Assembly (NCBI GenBank): GCA_934162265.1
Contig: CAKPHZ010000025.1
Span: 1-17,911 of the forward strand
Source of the DNA: an uncultured Bacilli bacterium
GTDB lineage: Bacteria > Bacillota_I > Bacilli_A > RF39 > UBA660
Reading direction: 5' to 3'
Length of the DNA stretch: 17,911 nucleotides
This document shows, piece after piece, positions 1 through 7,569 of this stretch. The position numbers and the translations under genes are program-made. Numbering within the stretch: the stretch's first letter is position 1; each line of letters begins with the position of its first letter. The notes beneath the pieces were generated by a model, which was given only the letters and a program-made list of their open reading frames with translations, ran no database searches and was not told the origin of the DNA.

Positions 1-29
1 TCTGGTATGACTCACTTTTATTTTAATAA

Positions 30-65
30 AAATAGTGTAAGTGATTTTACTCACCAACACTATTT
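30..65. other. Hairpin-forming inverted repeat at window edge
   Basis: AAATAGTGT (30-38) is perfectly complementary to ACACTATTT (57-65), and GTGA/TCAC (41-44, 51-54) can form an inner stem. Read on the minus strand, the stem is followed by a T-rich run, so it may be a second terminator behind the XRE gene. Read on the plus strand, it could end a gene lying before the window. No coding frame is visible in 1-107. Confidence 0.35.
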
Positions 66-77
66 ATTATAGAACCT

Positions 78-109
78 AAAAAATGGATTCAATTAAGAGT
101 CCATTTTTT
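78..109 (-). terminator. Intrinsic terminator of the XRE gene (bidirectional hairpin)
   Basis: AAAAAATGGA (78-87) pairs perfectly with TCCATTTTTT (100-109) across the 12-nt loop TTCAATTAAGAG. The A and T runs at the two ends let it act in either direction. It overlaps the stop codon of the XRE gene (108-110). A near-copy with the same loop lies at 1032-1063. Confidence 0.75.
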
Positions 110-359
110 AATTGATATCATCAAAAAGTTGTCTAATATCAATTTCTAACGCATCCGCAAATTTACCAATTGTTTCTAGTAACGGTGTCTTATCTATTGA
201 TAAACACTCCAAATCCCTTACATATCCATGAGTTAATCCAGTCAAATCTGCAAGTTCTTGCAAAGTGTACTTTCTCATCAAGCGATACTTTTTGATATTT
301 TTCCTAACGATTATAGAAAGATTTTCTTTTGAATATCTGCTTTTCAAAGTACACCGCAT
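108..359 (-). CDS. Small XRE-family (Cro/CI-type) HTH transcriptional regulator
   Basis: This 83-codon frame encodes a stand-alone helix-turn-helix of the XRE/HTH_3 family. The first helix region is NIKKYRLMRKYT, the HTH pair is TLQELADLTG then THGYVRDLEC (about residues 32-52), and the C-terminal helices end in IDIRQLFDD. There is no effector or oligomerisation domain beyond the HTH, so it is probably a local repressor. The AUG at 359-357 sits directly against its own Shine-Dalgarno sequence (GAAAGGATG). The in-frame UUG at 347-345 has about 9-10 nt spacing and is the likelier start, giving 79 residues. The gene is transcribed divergently from the zinc-ribbon gene at 453 across a 93-bp region containing two inverted repeats. 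It most simply controls itself and that gene; this is inferred from arrangement only. Confidence 0.85.
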   Translation of the reverse strand: MRCTLKSRYSKENLSIIVRKNIKKYRLMRKYTLQELADLTGLTHGYVRDLECLSIDKTPLLETIGKFADALEIDIRQLFDDIN

Positions 360-378
360 CCTTTCGATACAATTATTT

Positions 379-400
379 CATATTTTTTTTAAAAAATATG
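379..400. promoter_or_regulatory. Inverted repeat in the divergent promoter region (candidate operator)
   Basis: Arms CATATTTTTT (379-388) and AAAAAATATG (391-400) are exact reverse complements separated by TT. The repeat lies between the start of the XRE gene and the promoter of the zinc-ribbon gene. That is where a Cro/CI-type protein would bind, but it could also simply be an A/T-tract element. Confidence 0.4.
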
Positions 401-417
401 TCGCCTGTTCGAAGTTT

Positions 418-444
418 GTATGGTATAATCATACTAGAAAGGAG
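418..444 (+). promoter_or_regulatory. Promoter -10, overlapping inverted repeat and RBS of the zinc-ribbon gene
   Basis: A perfect -10 TATAAT is at 424-429; no good -35 is visible 16-18 nt upstream. GTATG (418-422) and CATAC (430-434) form an inverted repeat exactly straddling the -10, so a bound repressor would block it. The ribosome binding site AAAGGAG (438-444) lies 8 nt before the ATG at 453. Dependence on an activator or repressor is an inference. Confidence 0.5.
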
Positions 445-452
445 TAAAAGTC

Positions 453-1016
453 ATGAATACAGTTGAAACAAAACAATGTAAAAAATGTAGAGAGCAAATT
501 AATAAAAAAGCTAAAAAGTGTCCACATTGTGGAGCAAAACAAGGAATGCCAATTTGGCTTATTATAGTCATTATTTTGGTAATTATTGGAATAATATCTA
601 ATTTAGGAAATAGTTCTAATTCATCTACAGCTGATGACAATAATTCAGCTACAACAAAAGATAATAATTCTTCTAATACTACACAAGAAATTGAATACAT
701 TAAAGTTACAAAAGATGATTTAGACGAAGCACTAGAAAATAATGCAGCTGCCGCTAAAGAAACTTACAATAATAAATATATTGAAGTAACTGGTAAATTT
801 GGAAATATTGATTCTGATTTAAAATATATTTCATTATATTCTTCAACAAAAGAATACGACTTTAATGGAATACACTGTACATTAAAAAATAATGACCAAA
901 AAAATATTGCAAAATCTTTAACAAAAGATCAAGAAATAACTGTTAAAGGAAAAGTTACTGATGTCGGTGAAGTTCTTGGATACTACTTAAACATTACTGA
1001 AATTATACCAAATTAG
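453..1016 (+). CDS. Zinc-ribbon / single-TM / OB-fold (tRNA_anti-like) membrane protein
   Basis: The 187-residue protein begins with a zinc ribbon of two CxxC knuckles (C9/C12 and C23/C26, KQCKKCRE and KKCPHCGAK). One hydrophobic segment follows (about 33-49), then a low-complexity Asn/Ser/Thr/Asp linker (50-78) and a domain at about 83-187. The last part resembles the OB-fold tRNA_anti-like domain of small Firmicutes membrane proteins (YIEVTGKFGNI, CTLKNN, EITVKGKVTDVGE, YLNITEI). The zinc ribbon should be cytoplasmic and the OB fold outside. The function is not known; the TM/OB-fold layout is often seen in envelope proteins of unknown role. It is the only plus-strand gene in the window and faces the XRE gene. 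It has its own RBS and ends in a strong terminator. Confidence 0.8.
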   Translation: MNTVETKQCKKCREQINKKAKKCPHCGAKQGMPIWLIIVIILVIIGIISNLGNSSNSSTADDNNSATTKDNNSSNTTQEIEYIKVTKDDLDEALENNAAAAKETYNNKYIEVTGKFGNIDSDLKYISLYSSTKEYDFNGIHCTLKNNDQKNIAKSLTKDQEITVKGKVTDVGEVLGYYLNITEIIPN

Positions 1017-1031
1017 AAATTAAAGAAACTA

Positions 1032-1063
1032 AAAAAATGAATTCAATTAAGAGTTCATTTTTT
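1032..1063 (+). terminator. Intrinsic terminator of the zinc-ribbon gene
   Basis: AAAAAATGAA (1032-1041) pairs with TTCATTTTTT (1054-1063) around the loop TTCAATTAAGAG, 15 nt after the stop. Compared with 78-109 the loop is identical. One stem pair differs on both sides (G86:C101 against A1040:T1055), a compensatory change that keeps the stem intact. Confidence 0.8.
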
Positions 1064-1069
1064 CAATAA

Positions 1070-1125
1070 AAAATACTTAACTAGAATCCATCTTTCTAAA
1101 CAAGATAAATCTATTTAAGTATTTT
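1070..1125 (-). terminator. Long hairpin terminator of nrnA
   Basis: AAAATACTTAA (1070-1080) and TTAAGTATTTT (1115-1125) are exact complements. The 34-nt loop can form an inner stem (ATCTT/AAGAT). On the minus strand the stem ends in a T run. It overlaps the nrnA stop codon and sits back to back with the terminator of the convergent gene. Confidence 0.6.
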
Positions 1126-2098
1126 ATTCTGCAGAAATTTCTTCAATATATTTTTCAGAAGAATTATCCAAATCCTTAATCAAATTATCAGCCTGACTCC
1201 AACTAGTCAACCTAGCCCCAGAAGCAAACTTATGACCACCTCCACCATAAATAGAAGCAATCTCATTAACAATAGGCCCACGAGAACGAATATTAGCCCG
1301 AATTAAATTACTTTTCTTATCTTCAGTTAAAAATAACCAAACAAAAATCTCACTAACACATTTCAAATCACTAATAATATTCCCCGCACTAGCAGAATCA
1401 ACCCCAAATTCCTTTAACATTTCTTCTGTTATCTTAATATAAGCAACCCCATTATCTGTAACAGTCATATTCTCTAAAATATATCCCTGAAATCTAACTT
1501 CAGCTAAAGGTCGCATATAAAGAGGCTCATATAAAGAAGTAAAATCAATATTCGATTTTTCCAAAAGAATAGTAATCAATTCAAAAGTTCTCTTACTAGT
1601 ATAATTATGCATAAATCTCCCCGTATCAGAAATAACACCAAGATAAAGATTCTTAGCAACACTATCATCAAACCTTAATCTATTCTTAATTAAAAACTCT
1701 ATAATCAACTGACAAGTAGAAGAAGCACTATCATCAACAAGTTCAATATCTCCAAACTTATCCACAAAAGGATGATGATCTATTTTTATAATATGCTCAT
1801 AATCCTCAAGATGAACACTATCAATTCTCTTAATATCAGGAGTATCCAATACAATTAAAAGTGTATTACTTTTATCTATTTCCTCTACCTTATCTAATAT
1901 CCCCATAAACTTAAAACGACTAGAAGGATTACCAATAGCATAAACTTGTTTATTAGGAAACTTATTCTTAATTAACTCTCTCAAAGCAAATTGACTCCCT
2001 AAAGCATCAGGATCAGCCCCAATATGCCTTGCTATAACAATATTAGGATATTTCTTTATCTCTTTATAAATTTTTCTATAAATATTTGAAAAAATCAT
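1124..2098 (-). CDS. nrnA: DHH/DHHA1 phosphodiesterase, NrnA-type oligoribonuclease/pAp phosphatase
   Basis: The protein has 324 residues, the usual NrnA length. In this family the enzyme removes the last nucleotides of short oligoribonucleotides (nanoRNA, pGpG) and dephosphorylates pAp in the cytoplasm. DHH-domain motifs are in order: RHIGADPDALGS with metal-binding D29 and D31; LIVLDTPD with D85; the DHH triad D107-H108-H109 in IKIDHHP; and LGVISDTGRF with D158. The DHHA1 substrate-binding motif GGGGHKFASG is at about 285-294, so all catalytic residues seem present. It lies 31 nt behind the acetate kinase at 2130-3311 with its own RBS (AGAGAGGT) and is probably co-transcribed with it. A close relative acting on c-di-AMP products (PDE2-like) cannot be excluded from sequence alone. 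Confidence 0.92.
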   Translation of the reverse strand: MIFSNIYRKIYKEIKKYPNIVIARHIGADPDALGSQFALRELIKNKFPNKQVYAIGNPSSRFKFMGILDKVEEIDKSNTLLIVLDTPDIKRIDSVHLEDYEHIIKIDHHPFVDKFGDIELVDDSASSTCQLIIEFLIKNRLRFDDSVAKNLYLGVISDTGRFMHNYTSKRTFELITILLEKSNIDFTSLYEPLYMRPLAEVRFQGYILENMTVTDNGVAYIKITEEMLKEFGVDSASAGNIISDLKCVSEIFVWLFLTEDKKSNLIRANIRSRGPIVNEIASIYGGGGHKFASGARLTSWSQADNLIKDLDNSSEKYIEEISAE

Positions 2099-2129
2099 TT
2101 TAACCTCTCTGTTCTACCAATTTATATAA

Positions 2130-3311
2130 TTATTTTTTTAATAAATTATATGTATCAGTTGCAATCATCAATTCTTCATTAGTAGGAACAACAAATACCT
2201 TAACCGAAGAATTATCTGAAGATATTTCTGTCGTCTCTCCTCTAGTATTATTCTTTTCTTCATCTATTTTAATACCAAGACAAGCTAATTTTTCTACAAT
2301 TGCCTTTCTAGCAGGAATAGCATTTTCTCCAAGTCCTGCTGTAAAACAAATAATATCTACTCCACCTAATTCTACATAATACATAGCAATATAATTAACA
2401 ACAGTTCTAACATACTTATTAAAAGCTAAGATACATTTCTCATCCCCTGCTTCTACTCCAGCATAAACATCTCTAAAATCACTATATCTTTCAGTTAATC
2501 CTAAAAATCCAGATTTTTTATTTAACTCATTAACTACCTCATCAGCAGTTTTGTTTTCTTTCTTCGCAACAAAAGGAATAATAGATGGATCAATATCTCC
2601 ACTACGAGTTCCCATCATAATACCAGGAAGTGGAGTAAATCCCATAGAAGTATCTACACATTTCCCATCACGAACAGCAGATAAACTACCACCACTACCT
2701 AAATGGCAAATAATTGCTTTATATTCATCTCTTCCTAATAACTTAGGAATCTGCTTACTAATGTAACAATGACTAGTACCATGAAAACCATATTTTCTTA
2801 CTTTATATTTTTCATACCATTCATAAGGAACAGGATACATATAAGAAACCTCATCCATTGTTTGATGAAAAGCTGTATCAAATACACCAACCATAGGAAC
2901 ATTTGGTAATACCTCACGAGCAGCCTCTATCCCCAAAATATTTGCTGGATTATGAAGAGGAGCTAAATCAGAAAACCTTCTCAAATCCTCCACTACTTCA
3001 TCAGTAATTATCACTGATTTATCATATTTATCCGCACCATGAACCAAACGATGACCAACAGCCCCTATTTCATCTAAAGATTGAATAATTCCTTTAGTTA
3101 CCAAACGATCTAACAATACTTTTACAGCAACTGTATGATTAGGCATTTCCACCTCTTCATAAATCTTTTCACCATGATATTTAATCGTATAAAAACTACC
3201 CTTAATTGTTACTCTTTCAAAAAGTCCTGATGCAATTAGTTCATTATTATCCATATCAAATAAACTAAATTTTAAAGAACTACTTCCTGTATTAATTGAC
3301 ATTATTTTCAT
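2130..3311 (-). CDS. ackA: Acetate kinase, copy 1 (HLGSG variant)
   Basis: Acetate kinase interconverts acetyl phosphate + ADP and acetate + ATP, the ATP-yielding step of acetate fermentation. The 393-residue length is typical of the family. It shows INTGSSSLKF (N7), VGHRLVHG (R88), FDTAFHQ (D145), GFHGTSH (H177), MGTRSGDIDP (R236) and the C-terminal PTNEELMIATDT. In the nucleotide-phosphate motif usually written HLGNG it has HLGSG (H203, S206), so the usual Asn is Ser. It has its own promoter (3336-3364) and RBS AAAAGAGGT, and is followed after 31 nt by nrnA. No phosphotransacetylase gene is in the window. Propionate or another short-chain acyl kinase activity cannot be excluded. Confidence 0.95.
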   Translation of the reverse strand: MKIMSINTGSSSLKFSLFDMDNNELIASGLFERVTIKGSFYTIKYHGEKIYEEVEMPNHTVAVKVLLDRLVTKGIIQSLDEIGAVGHRLVHGADKYDKSVIITDEVVEDLRRFSDLAPLHNPANILGIEAAREVLPNVPMVGVFDTAFHQTMDEVSYMYPVPYEWYEKYKVRKYGFHGTSHCYISKQIPKLLGRDEYKAIICHLGSGGSLSAVRDGKCVDTSMGFTPLPGIMMGTRSGDIDPSIIPFVAKKENKTADEVVNELNKKSGFLGLTERYSDFRDVYAGVEAGDEKCILAFNKYVRTVVNYIAMYYVELGGVDIICFTAGLGENAIPARKAIVEKLACLGIKIDEEKNNTRGETTEISSDNSSVKVFVVPTNEELMIATDTYNLLKK

Positions 3312-3335
3312 TATATTACCTCTTTTCTACTAAAT

Positions 3336-3364
3336 ATTATACTATTTTTTTACCCCTAGAGCAA
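3336..3364 (-). promoter_or_regulatory. Sigma-A promoter of ackA copy 1
   Basis: On the minus strand, -35 TTGCTC (3359-3364) and -10 TATAAT (3336-3341) are separated by exactly 17 nt. The start codon is 24 nt beyond the -10, with RBS AAAAGAGGT (3318-3326) between. Confidence 0.75.
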
Positions 3365-3409
3365 TAAATTCTTATCTTTAAACTTAAAATACTGAAATAG
3401 ATTTATCCC

Positions 3410-3440
3410 AAAAAAAGAGAAAACGATAAACATTCTCTCT
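3410..3440 (-). terminator. Intrinsic terminator of ackA copy 2
   Basis: On the minus strand, AGAGAA and TTCTCT arms (complements of 3433-3438 and 3416-3421) are followed by a run of seven T (complement of 3410-3416). It begins about 13 nt after the stop. The two kinase genes are thus separate transcription units. Confidence 0.65.
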
Positions 3441-3450
3441 CCTCTATCTA

Positions 3451-4653
3451 TTATTTTTCCTCTTCTATAGCTAAAGCATAAGTATCTCTTGCTATCATCA
3501 ATTCCTCATCAGTAGGAATAACATAACAATCAATCTTAGAATCCTTAGTAGTAATCTTACCTTCTTTACCTTTTCTCGTCATCATTTCTTCATTAACAGC
3601 TTCATCTAATTTAATCCCCAAAGCTTTTAATTTCAATAAAGTCTCTTTTCGAATAATCGGATCATTTTCACCACCACCAGCAGTAAAAATAATTCCATCT
3701 ACTTTACCATCTAACTTAACAAAATATTTCGCAATATATTCAGAAATTCTATCTGTATACATATCAAAAGCTAATAATACTTTTTCTTCTCTAGATTCAT
3801 AAGCCCTATCTAAATCTCTTAAATCACTCATACCAGCAATTCCTTGAAGACCACTCTCTTTATTTAATATTTCATTAATCTTCTTGGTAGATAATCCAGT
3901 CTTATTACTAATATATTCAATAATTGTATGATCAATATCTCCACAACGAGTACCCATCATAATACCAGCATTAGGAGTAAATCCCATAGAAGTATCAATA
4001 CAATATCCATCCTTAATCGCACTAATACTAGCCCCATTACCAATATGACAAATAATTAAATTAGGCTTAGAATTTTTAAGTATTTTCTTCATCTTCTCTG
4101 TAATATACTTATGACTTAACCCATGAAAACCATACTTTCTAACATCATACTTAATATACCATTCATAAGGAATAGGATAAAGATAAGTAGTATCCTTCAT
4201 TGTCTGATGAAAAGCAGTATCAAAACAAGCAACATTAACAGCACCAGGAATTTCTTCCATAAAAGCACTAGCACCCACTAAATTTGCTGGATTATGCAAA
4301 GGAGCAAGAGCAGATATCTCATTAATCTCTTTCATTACTCTCTTTGTCAAAATAACACTCTTAGAATATTTATTTCCCCCATGAACAACACGATGCCCAA
4401 CAGCCTTAATACTATCAAGACTATCAATAACTTTATTATCTACTAACTCTTTCAAAAGAATCTGAACAGCATCACTATGATCATTAATCTCAGCTTCCTT
4501 CTCTATTTTAGCATCTCCAATACGAATACTATAATGACTATCACTTAGACCTATTCTCTCAATATTTCCTTTCATCAATAATTTTTCTTCAGGCATTTCA
4601 TATAAACGGAACTTCAAAGTTGAACTACCAGCATTTACTGATAATATTTTCAT
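3451..4653 (-). CDS. ackA: Acetate kinase, copy 2
   Basis: This second, 400-residue acetate kinase lies directly upstream of copy 1. Catalytic and binding motifs are present: SVNAGSSTLKF (N7), VGHRVVHG (R88), FDTAFHQ (D145), GFHGLSH (H177), ICHIGNGAS (H203, N206), MGTRCGDID (R236) and PTDEELMIARDT. It keeps the Asn that copy 1 lacks. However, it has Leu in HGLSH (usually HGTSH), Cys-Gly in TRCGD (usually TRSGD) and His in place of the following Pro (DIDH). The two copies align without large gaps but are clearly diverged, so this is an old duplication or an acquired paralogue. The gene has its own promoter (4678-4705) and terminator. Different acyl substrates or different direction of use are possible, but this is inference. 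Confidence 0.94.
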   Translation of the reverse strand: MKILSVNAGSSTLKFRLYEMPEEKLLMKGNIERIGLSDSHYSIRIGDAKIEKEAEINDHSDAVQILLKELVDNKVIDSLDSIKAVGHRVVHGGNKYSKSVILTKRVMKEINEISALAPLHNPANLVGASAFMEEIPGAVNVACFDTAFHQTMKDTTYLYPIPYEWYIKYDVRKYGFHGLSHKYITEKMKKILKNSKPNLIICHIGNGASISAIKDGYCIDTSMGFTPNAGIMMGTRCGDIDHTIIEYISNKTGLSTKKINEILNKESGLQGIAGMSDLRDLDRAYESREEKVLLAFDMYTDRISEYIAKYFVKLDGKVDGIIFTAGGGENDPIIRKETLLKLKALGIKLDEAVNEEMMTRKGKEGKITTKDSKIDCYVIPTDEELMIARDTYALAIEEEK

Positions 4654-4677
4654 TATTCCACCTCTTTCTTAATTCGT

Positions 4678-4705
4678 ATTATATCATAAGTCCTTTTAAA
4701 AGCAA
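4678..4705 (-). promoter_or_regulatory. Sigma-A promoter of ackA copy 2
   Basis: On the minus strand, -35 TTGCTT (4700-4705) and -10 TATAAT (4678-4683) lie 16 nt apart, followed by RBS AAAGAGGTGG before the ATG at 4653. The -35 starts about 46 nt after the stop of the upstream surface-protein gene, where no convincing terminator is seen. Confidence 0.75.
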
Positions 4706-4725
4706 CTAAAATCAATCTATTTTCC

Positions 4726-6048
4726 CTATTTTTCTTTTCTTTTGACATAAGTTCTTGCTATCTTTATTCCCAAAACAAGAATAATACATATAACAAAAAC
4801 AATAAGAGGAAGTAATTTACTATTCTCATTAAAAAGCTTAGCACTTAAATTTTTATCTTCTTTTAAAATTTTAATTTGATAAGTTGAAGTAGACTTATCC
4901 TCTGCCCAAACAACAATTTTAATCACACTATTATTCTTTAAATTTTTATTTCCATAAATTTTATAATGAGAAGTTTGATCATTAAGAACTAATTGAATAT
5001 CTAACTGACTATCTTCCTTTATCGATAACTGATATTGATATTGATTAGAAGAAAAAGGCAAATAATAATTCTTAATCACTATACTTTTCAACTTACTATC
5101 ATGAGATAACTTCTTCTTCCTAGCAACATTTACCAAATAAGTATTCTTTACTCCACTTTCAGAAGTAGTAACAATTCTAACTTCATTACTTCCCACTTTT
5201 AACTGACTTTCTCCCAAAACATCTACCTTCGTTGTATCATAAAGGGGAATTGCTTTTACCACTAAATTTTTTTCTTGATTATCTAAAGTTACCTCATAAT
5301 AATACTGGTTTTTCTTTAAAGAAATATCTTTTTGATTAATAACTAACTTTTTCAAAGAAGCATCTTCATTTTTGAGAACATTCCGTACCTTTCTTGTTAC
5401 ATAAATCGTATAATCTCTTTCATGATTTCTTGCACTAATTACTTTTATTACAAATTTATTTACACCATATACTAAACTTTGCTTCCCAATATCTCCCTCC
5501 ACTTTTGCTAAACGATCTTGAGATGTTGTTTGAATTTCTACTTGGCTATTTTCTGTTTCAACAAAATAAGTAGAAATATCTTTTTGAAAAGAAGGCGTAA
5601 GTTTCTCATTTTTAACCCTTAAAGTACTTAAATAATTATTATCTGAAATAACCTTAACTTTACTAAAAATAGATTCTCTTGAAGTATTTTTAACCCCTAA
5701 ATCACTAGTCTCTATTTTGTTTAAAGAAATAGAATATTCCCGACCAATTTTTAATTTATCACTTACTTTAAAAAACAACTTAGCCTCTAACGAAGCACTA
5801 TTACTAATATTTCCCAAAACAAAACCATTCAAAGAAGAATAATAAATTTTCCAAGGTTCACTTACTTCTATTTTTTGATAATCTATTCCCTCAGCTAACT
5901 CTAAATTAGCTTTAACTCCCGTAATTTCATTTTCTTTGACTTGACAAACAAACTCTTCACCAAAAGATACCTTATCAGGACAATCTAAAGATAAAGCAAA
6001 AACAGAAGAAGGAACAAACAATAGCAAAATTACAAATATTTTTTTCAT
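4726..6048 (-). CDS. Secreted, C-terminally membrane-anchored protein with cohesin-like region and three cadherin-like repeats
   Basis: The 440-residue protein has an N-terminal signal peptide (1-18, MKKIFVILLLFVPSSVFA). Residues 21-135 resemble the carbohydrate-binding/cohesin-type beta-sandwich (PDKVSFGEEFVCQV, ANLELAEGIDY, EAKLFFKVSD). Three cadherin-like beta-sandwich repeats follow (about 137-220, 229-312, 317-398). Each opens with a LxxLxVxN-like strand and closes with a TYxIxVxRK-like strand. A TM helix (413-431) and a basic tail (RTYVKRKEK) anchor the chain with its bulk outside. Its ATG (6046-6048) overlaps the TGA of the dockerin gene by 4 nt, with GGGAAGGA as RBS inside the upstream gene, so translation is probably coupled. 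The cohesin-like assignment is a pattern judgement; that it binds the partner dockerin is a guess from their overlap. Confidence 0.82.
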   Translation of the reverse strand: MKKIFVILLLFVPSSVFALSLDCPDKVSFGEEFVCQVKENEITGVKANLELAEGIDYQKIEVSEPWKIYYSSLNGFVLGNISNSASLEAKLFFKVSDKLKIGREYSISLNKIETSDLGVKNTSRESIFSKVKVISDNNYLSTLRVKNEKLTPSFQKDISTYFVETENSQVEIQTTSQDRLAKVEGDIGKQSLVYGVNKFVIKVISARNHERDYTIYVTRKVRNVLKNEDASLKKLVINQKDISLKKNQYYYEVTLDNQEKNLVVKAIPLYDTTKVDVLGESQLKVGSNEVRIVTTSESGVKNTYLVNVARKKKLSHDSKLKSIVIKNYYLPFSSNQYQYQLSIKEDSQLDIQLVLNDQTSHYKIYGNKNLKNNSVIKIVVWAEDKSTSTYQIKILKEDKNLSAKLFNENSKLLPLIVFVICIILVLGIKIARTYVKRKEK

Positions 6049-7541
6049 TCCTTCCCCTCCCTAATTACAGCCAAATAATCAGCACTACCACACGAATAAC
6101 TTTCTTCTCTAAATAAATAACTATTCTTAACTTTAATATTCACCTCTCCAATTGCTAAAGGATGAACAATTAATTTCTTCCCCTGAATTTCACAAGTAGC
6201 CTTACTCTCATCTTGACTAATACAAGTTAACGTTCCTAAATTTTCTCCTGATATTTCTGCTTCTAAATTCTTTCCTACAGTAGTAACTCCACCAATAGCA
6301 GGAATAGAAATCCGATAAGTATCGATTGTAATTTGATTACTTTGATAACCATGACTTTCCTTAACTATAAGAGTAGCTCTACCAGGAATAGAACCCATAT
6401 TAATCCTTAACATATTTCTACCATTATATACTTGCATCTCAGCACTAGAAACAACATCACGATTACTAATAGCAAAAGAATATTCTCCACTATTCATTGC
6501 ACTAACTGTAATCAACTGAACATTACCCGGAGTTGAACAAAGATACTTAGGCATCACATTCAAATAAACAGACATCACATCTAAATAAAAAGTTACATTA
6601 CCATATTTCTTAGAAGTAACAACAACATTTGTACTTCCCTGATTTTTTTGCTTAATCATCAATTTCTTCCCTTGAATTTCACAATCTGCAACTTCTGTAT
6701 TTTCCGAACGACAAGTAAGATCATGATAATCAACAGACTTAATAAAAGCCTCTAAATTATCACCACCAACATAAGCAATTCCCTCTTTTTTACTTAATTG
6801 AATAGTATTATCCACTTTAACCTTTACTTCTTTTTCTAACTTCTTATCTAAAGTACTCAAAACAATCTTCGTTTCCCCAGGATTCTTTCCTATTACTCTA
6901 CCAGCAGAATCAACAACAGCAACATTAGAATCTAAACTTTTCCATATTAAATTAGTATTCTTTCCATAAGTTGGTTTCACTTGATAAACAATTCTTTCTT
7001 CCTCATTAGATTGAAGTAAATAATCTTCTTTACTTATATTTAATTCTTGATAATCCCCATTCATTGCTTTATCTAAAAGAATTAAATCATTAACATGAAC
7101 TTCCCTATCTCCATCCATATCTAAATCTAAAGAAAAAGAATTTTTTCCAACTAAATACTGTCCAAATAAACTAAGATCATCCTGATTAACCATCCCATCC
7201 GAATTAATATCTCCCTTAACAATATTAGTATAAGTAGCCACTACTTTATTATCTTTATTATATAACAAAGTCATACTATAATTAAAAACATACCCTGAAG
7301 TAATTTCTTTCTGATTTCTATCTACTACCTTCAAAGTACAATTCTCTAAATCAAAATACTGATAAAATAAAGAAACATCTGTATTAGGAGAAATATTCAA
7401 AATATTCCCCTCTTTAATAGAATAAATATCACTTCCAAACGAATATTCTTCATCCAAAGAAAAAGTTGTATAAAAAGAAACAATCCCTATAATAAAAATA
7501 ATTCCTATAATAATACTAAAAACTAATTTTTTTCTATTCAT
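6045..7541 (-). CDS. Membrane-anchored type I dockerin protein with bacterial Ig-like domains
   Basis: This is a 498-residue surface protein. An uncleaved N-terminal anchor (about 5-27) precedes a small beta region (30-108). A type I dockerin (about 109-162) follows, with two calcium-loop segments: GDINSDGMVNQDDL (D111, N113, D115, D122) and DMDGDREVHVNDL (D141, D143, D145, D152, with Arg at the usual Gly). Next is a Big_2-like Ig domain (about 180-243, IWKSLDSNVAVVDSAGRVIGKNP-type pattern). The rest holds two related repeats (about 254-320 and 416-475), each with LTC, a second Cys nine residues on, and IQGKKL (C277/C287, C440/C450); these pairs could form disulfides outside the cell. RBS TAGGAG lies about 6 nt before the ATG, 28 nt behind the kinase-like gene. 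A dockerin on a membrane-anchored, non-enzymatic protein points to adhesion or display, not a classical cellulosome. Confidence 0.82.
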   Translation of the reverse strand: MNRKKLVFSIIIGIIFIIGIVSFYTTFSLDEEYSFGSDIYSIKEGNILNISPNTDVSLFYQYFDLENCTLKVVDRNQKEITSGYVFNYSMTLLYNKDNKVVATYTNIVKGDINSDGMVNQDDLSLFGQYLVGKNSFSLDLDMDGDREVHVNDLILLDKAMNGDYQELNISKEDYLLQSNEEERIVYQVKPTYGKNTNLIWKSLDSNVAVVDSAGRVIGKNPGETKIVLSTLDKKLEKEVKVKVDNTIQLSKKEGIAYVGGDNLEAFIKSVDYHDLTCRSENTEVADCEIQGKKLMIKQKNQGSTNVVVTSKKYGNVTFYLDVMSVYLNVMPKYLCSTPGNVQLITVSAMNSGEYSFAISNRDVVSSAEMQVYNGRNMLRINMGSIPGRATLIVKESHGYQSNQITIDTYRISIPAIGGVTTVGKNLEAEISGENLGTLTCISQDESKATCEIQGKKLIVHPLAIGEVNIKVKNSYLFREESYSCGSADYLAVIREGKE

Positions 7542-7569
7542 TACTATCTCCTATTTTTTATAAAATACT

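Noticed and set aside
265..447. Open frame on the plus strand across the XRE gene
   Set aside because: It is antisense to the HTH gene, has no RBS, and its composition is that of the reverse of an A-rich gene.
434..700. Open frame on the minus strand inside the zinc-ribbon gene
   Set aside because: It is the shadow of a gene with clear CxxC motifs, RBS and terminator on the other strand.
78..1063. Phage or integrative-element attachment sites at the two direct repeats
   Set aside because: Both repeats form terminators at gene ends and no integrase, excisionase or tRNA target is present.
2551..2766. Open frame antisense to ackA copy 1
   Set aside because: It lies over the conserved acetate kinase motifs and has no RBS or recognisable content.
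6045..6048. TGA read as tryptophan, which would fuse the two surface proteins
   Set aside because: The downstream frame has its own RBS, ATG and a typical signal peptide, and Trp is coded by TGG throughout, so TGA is a stop.
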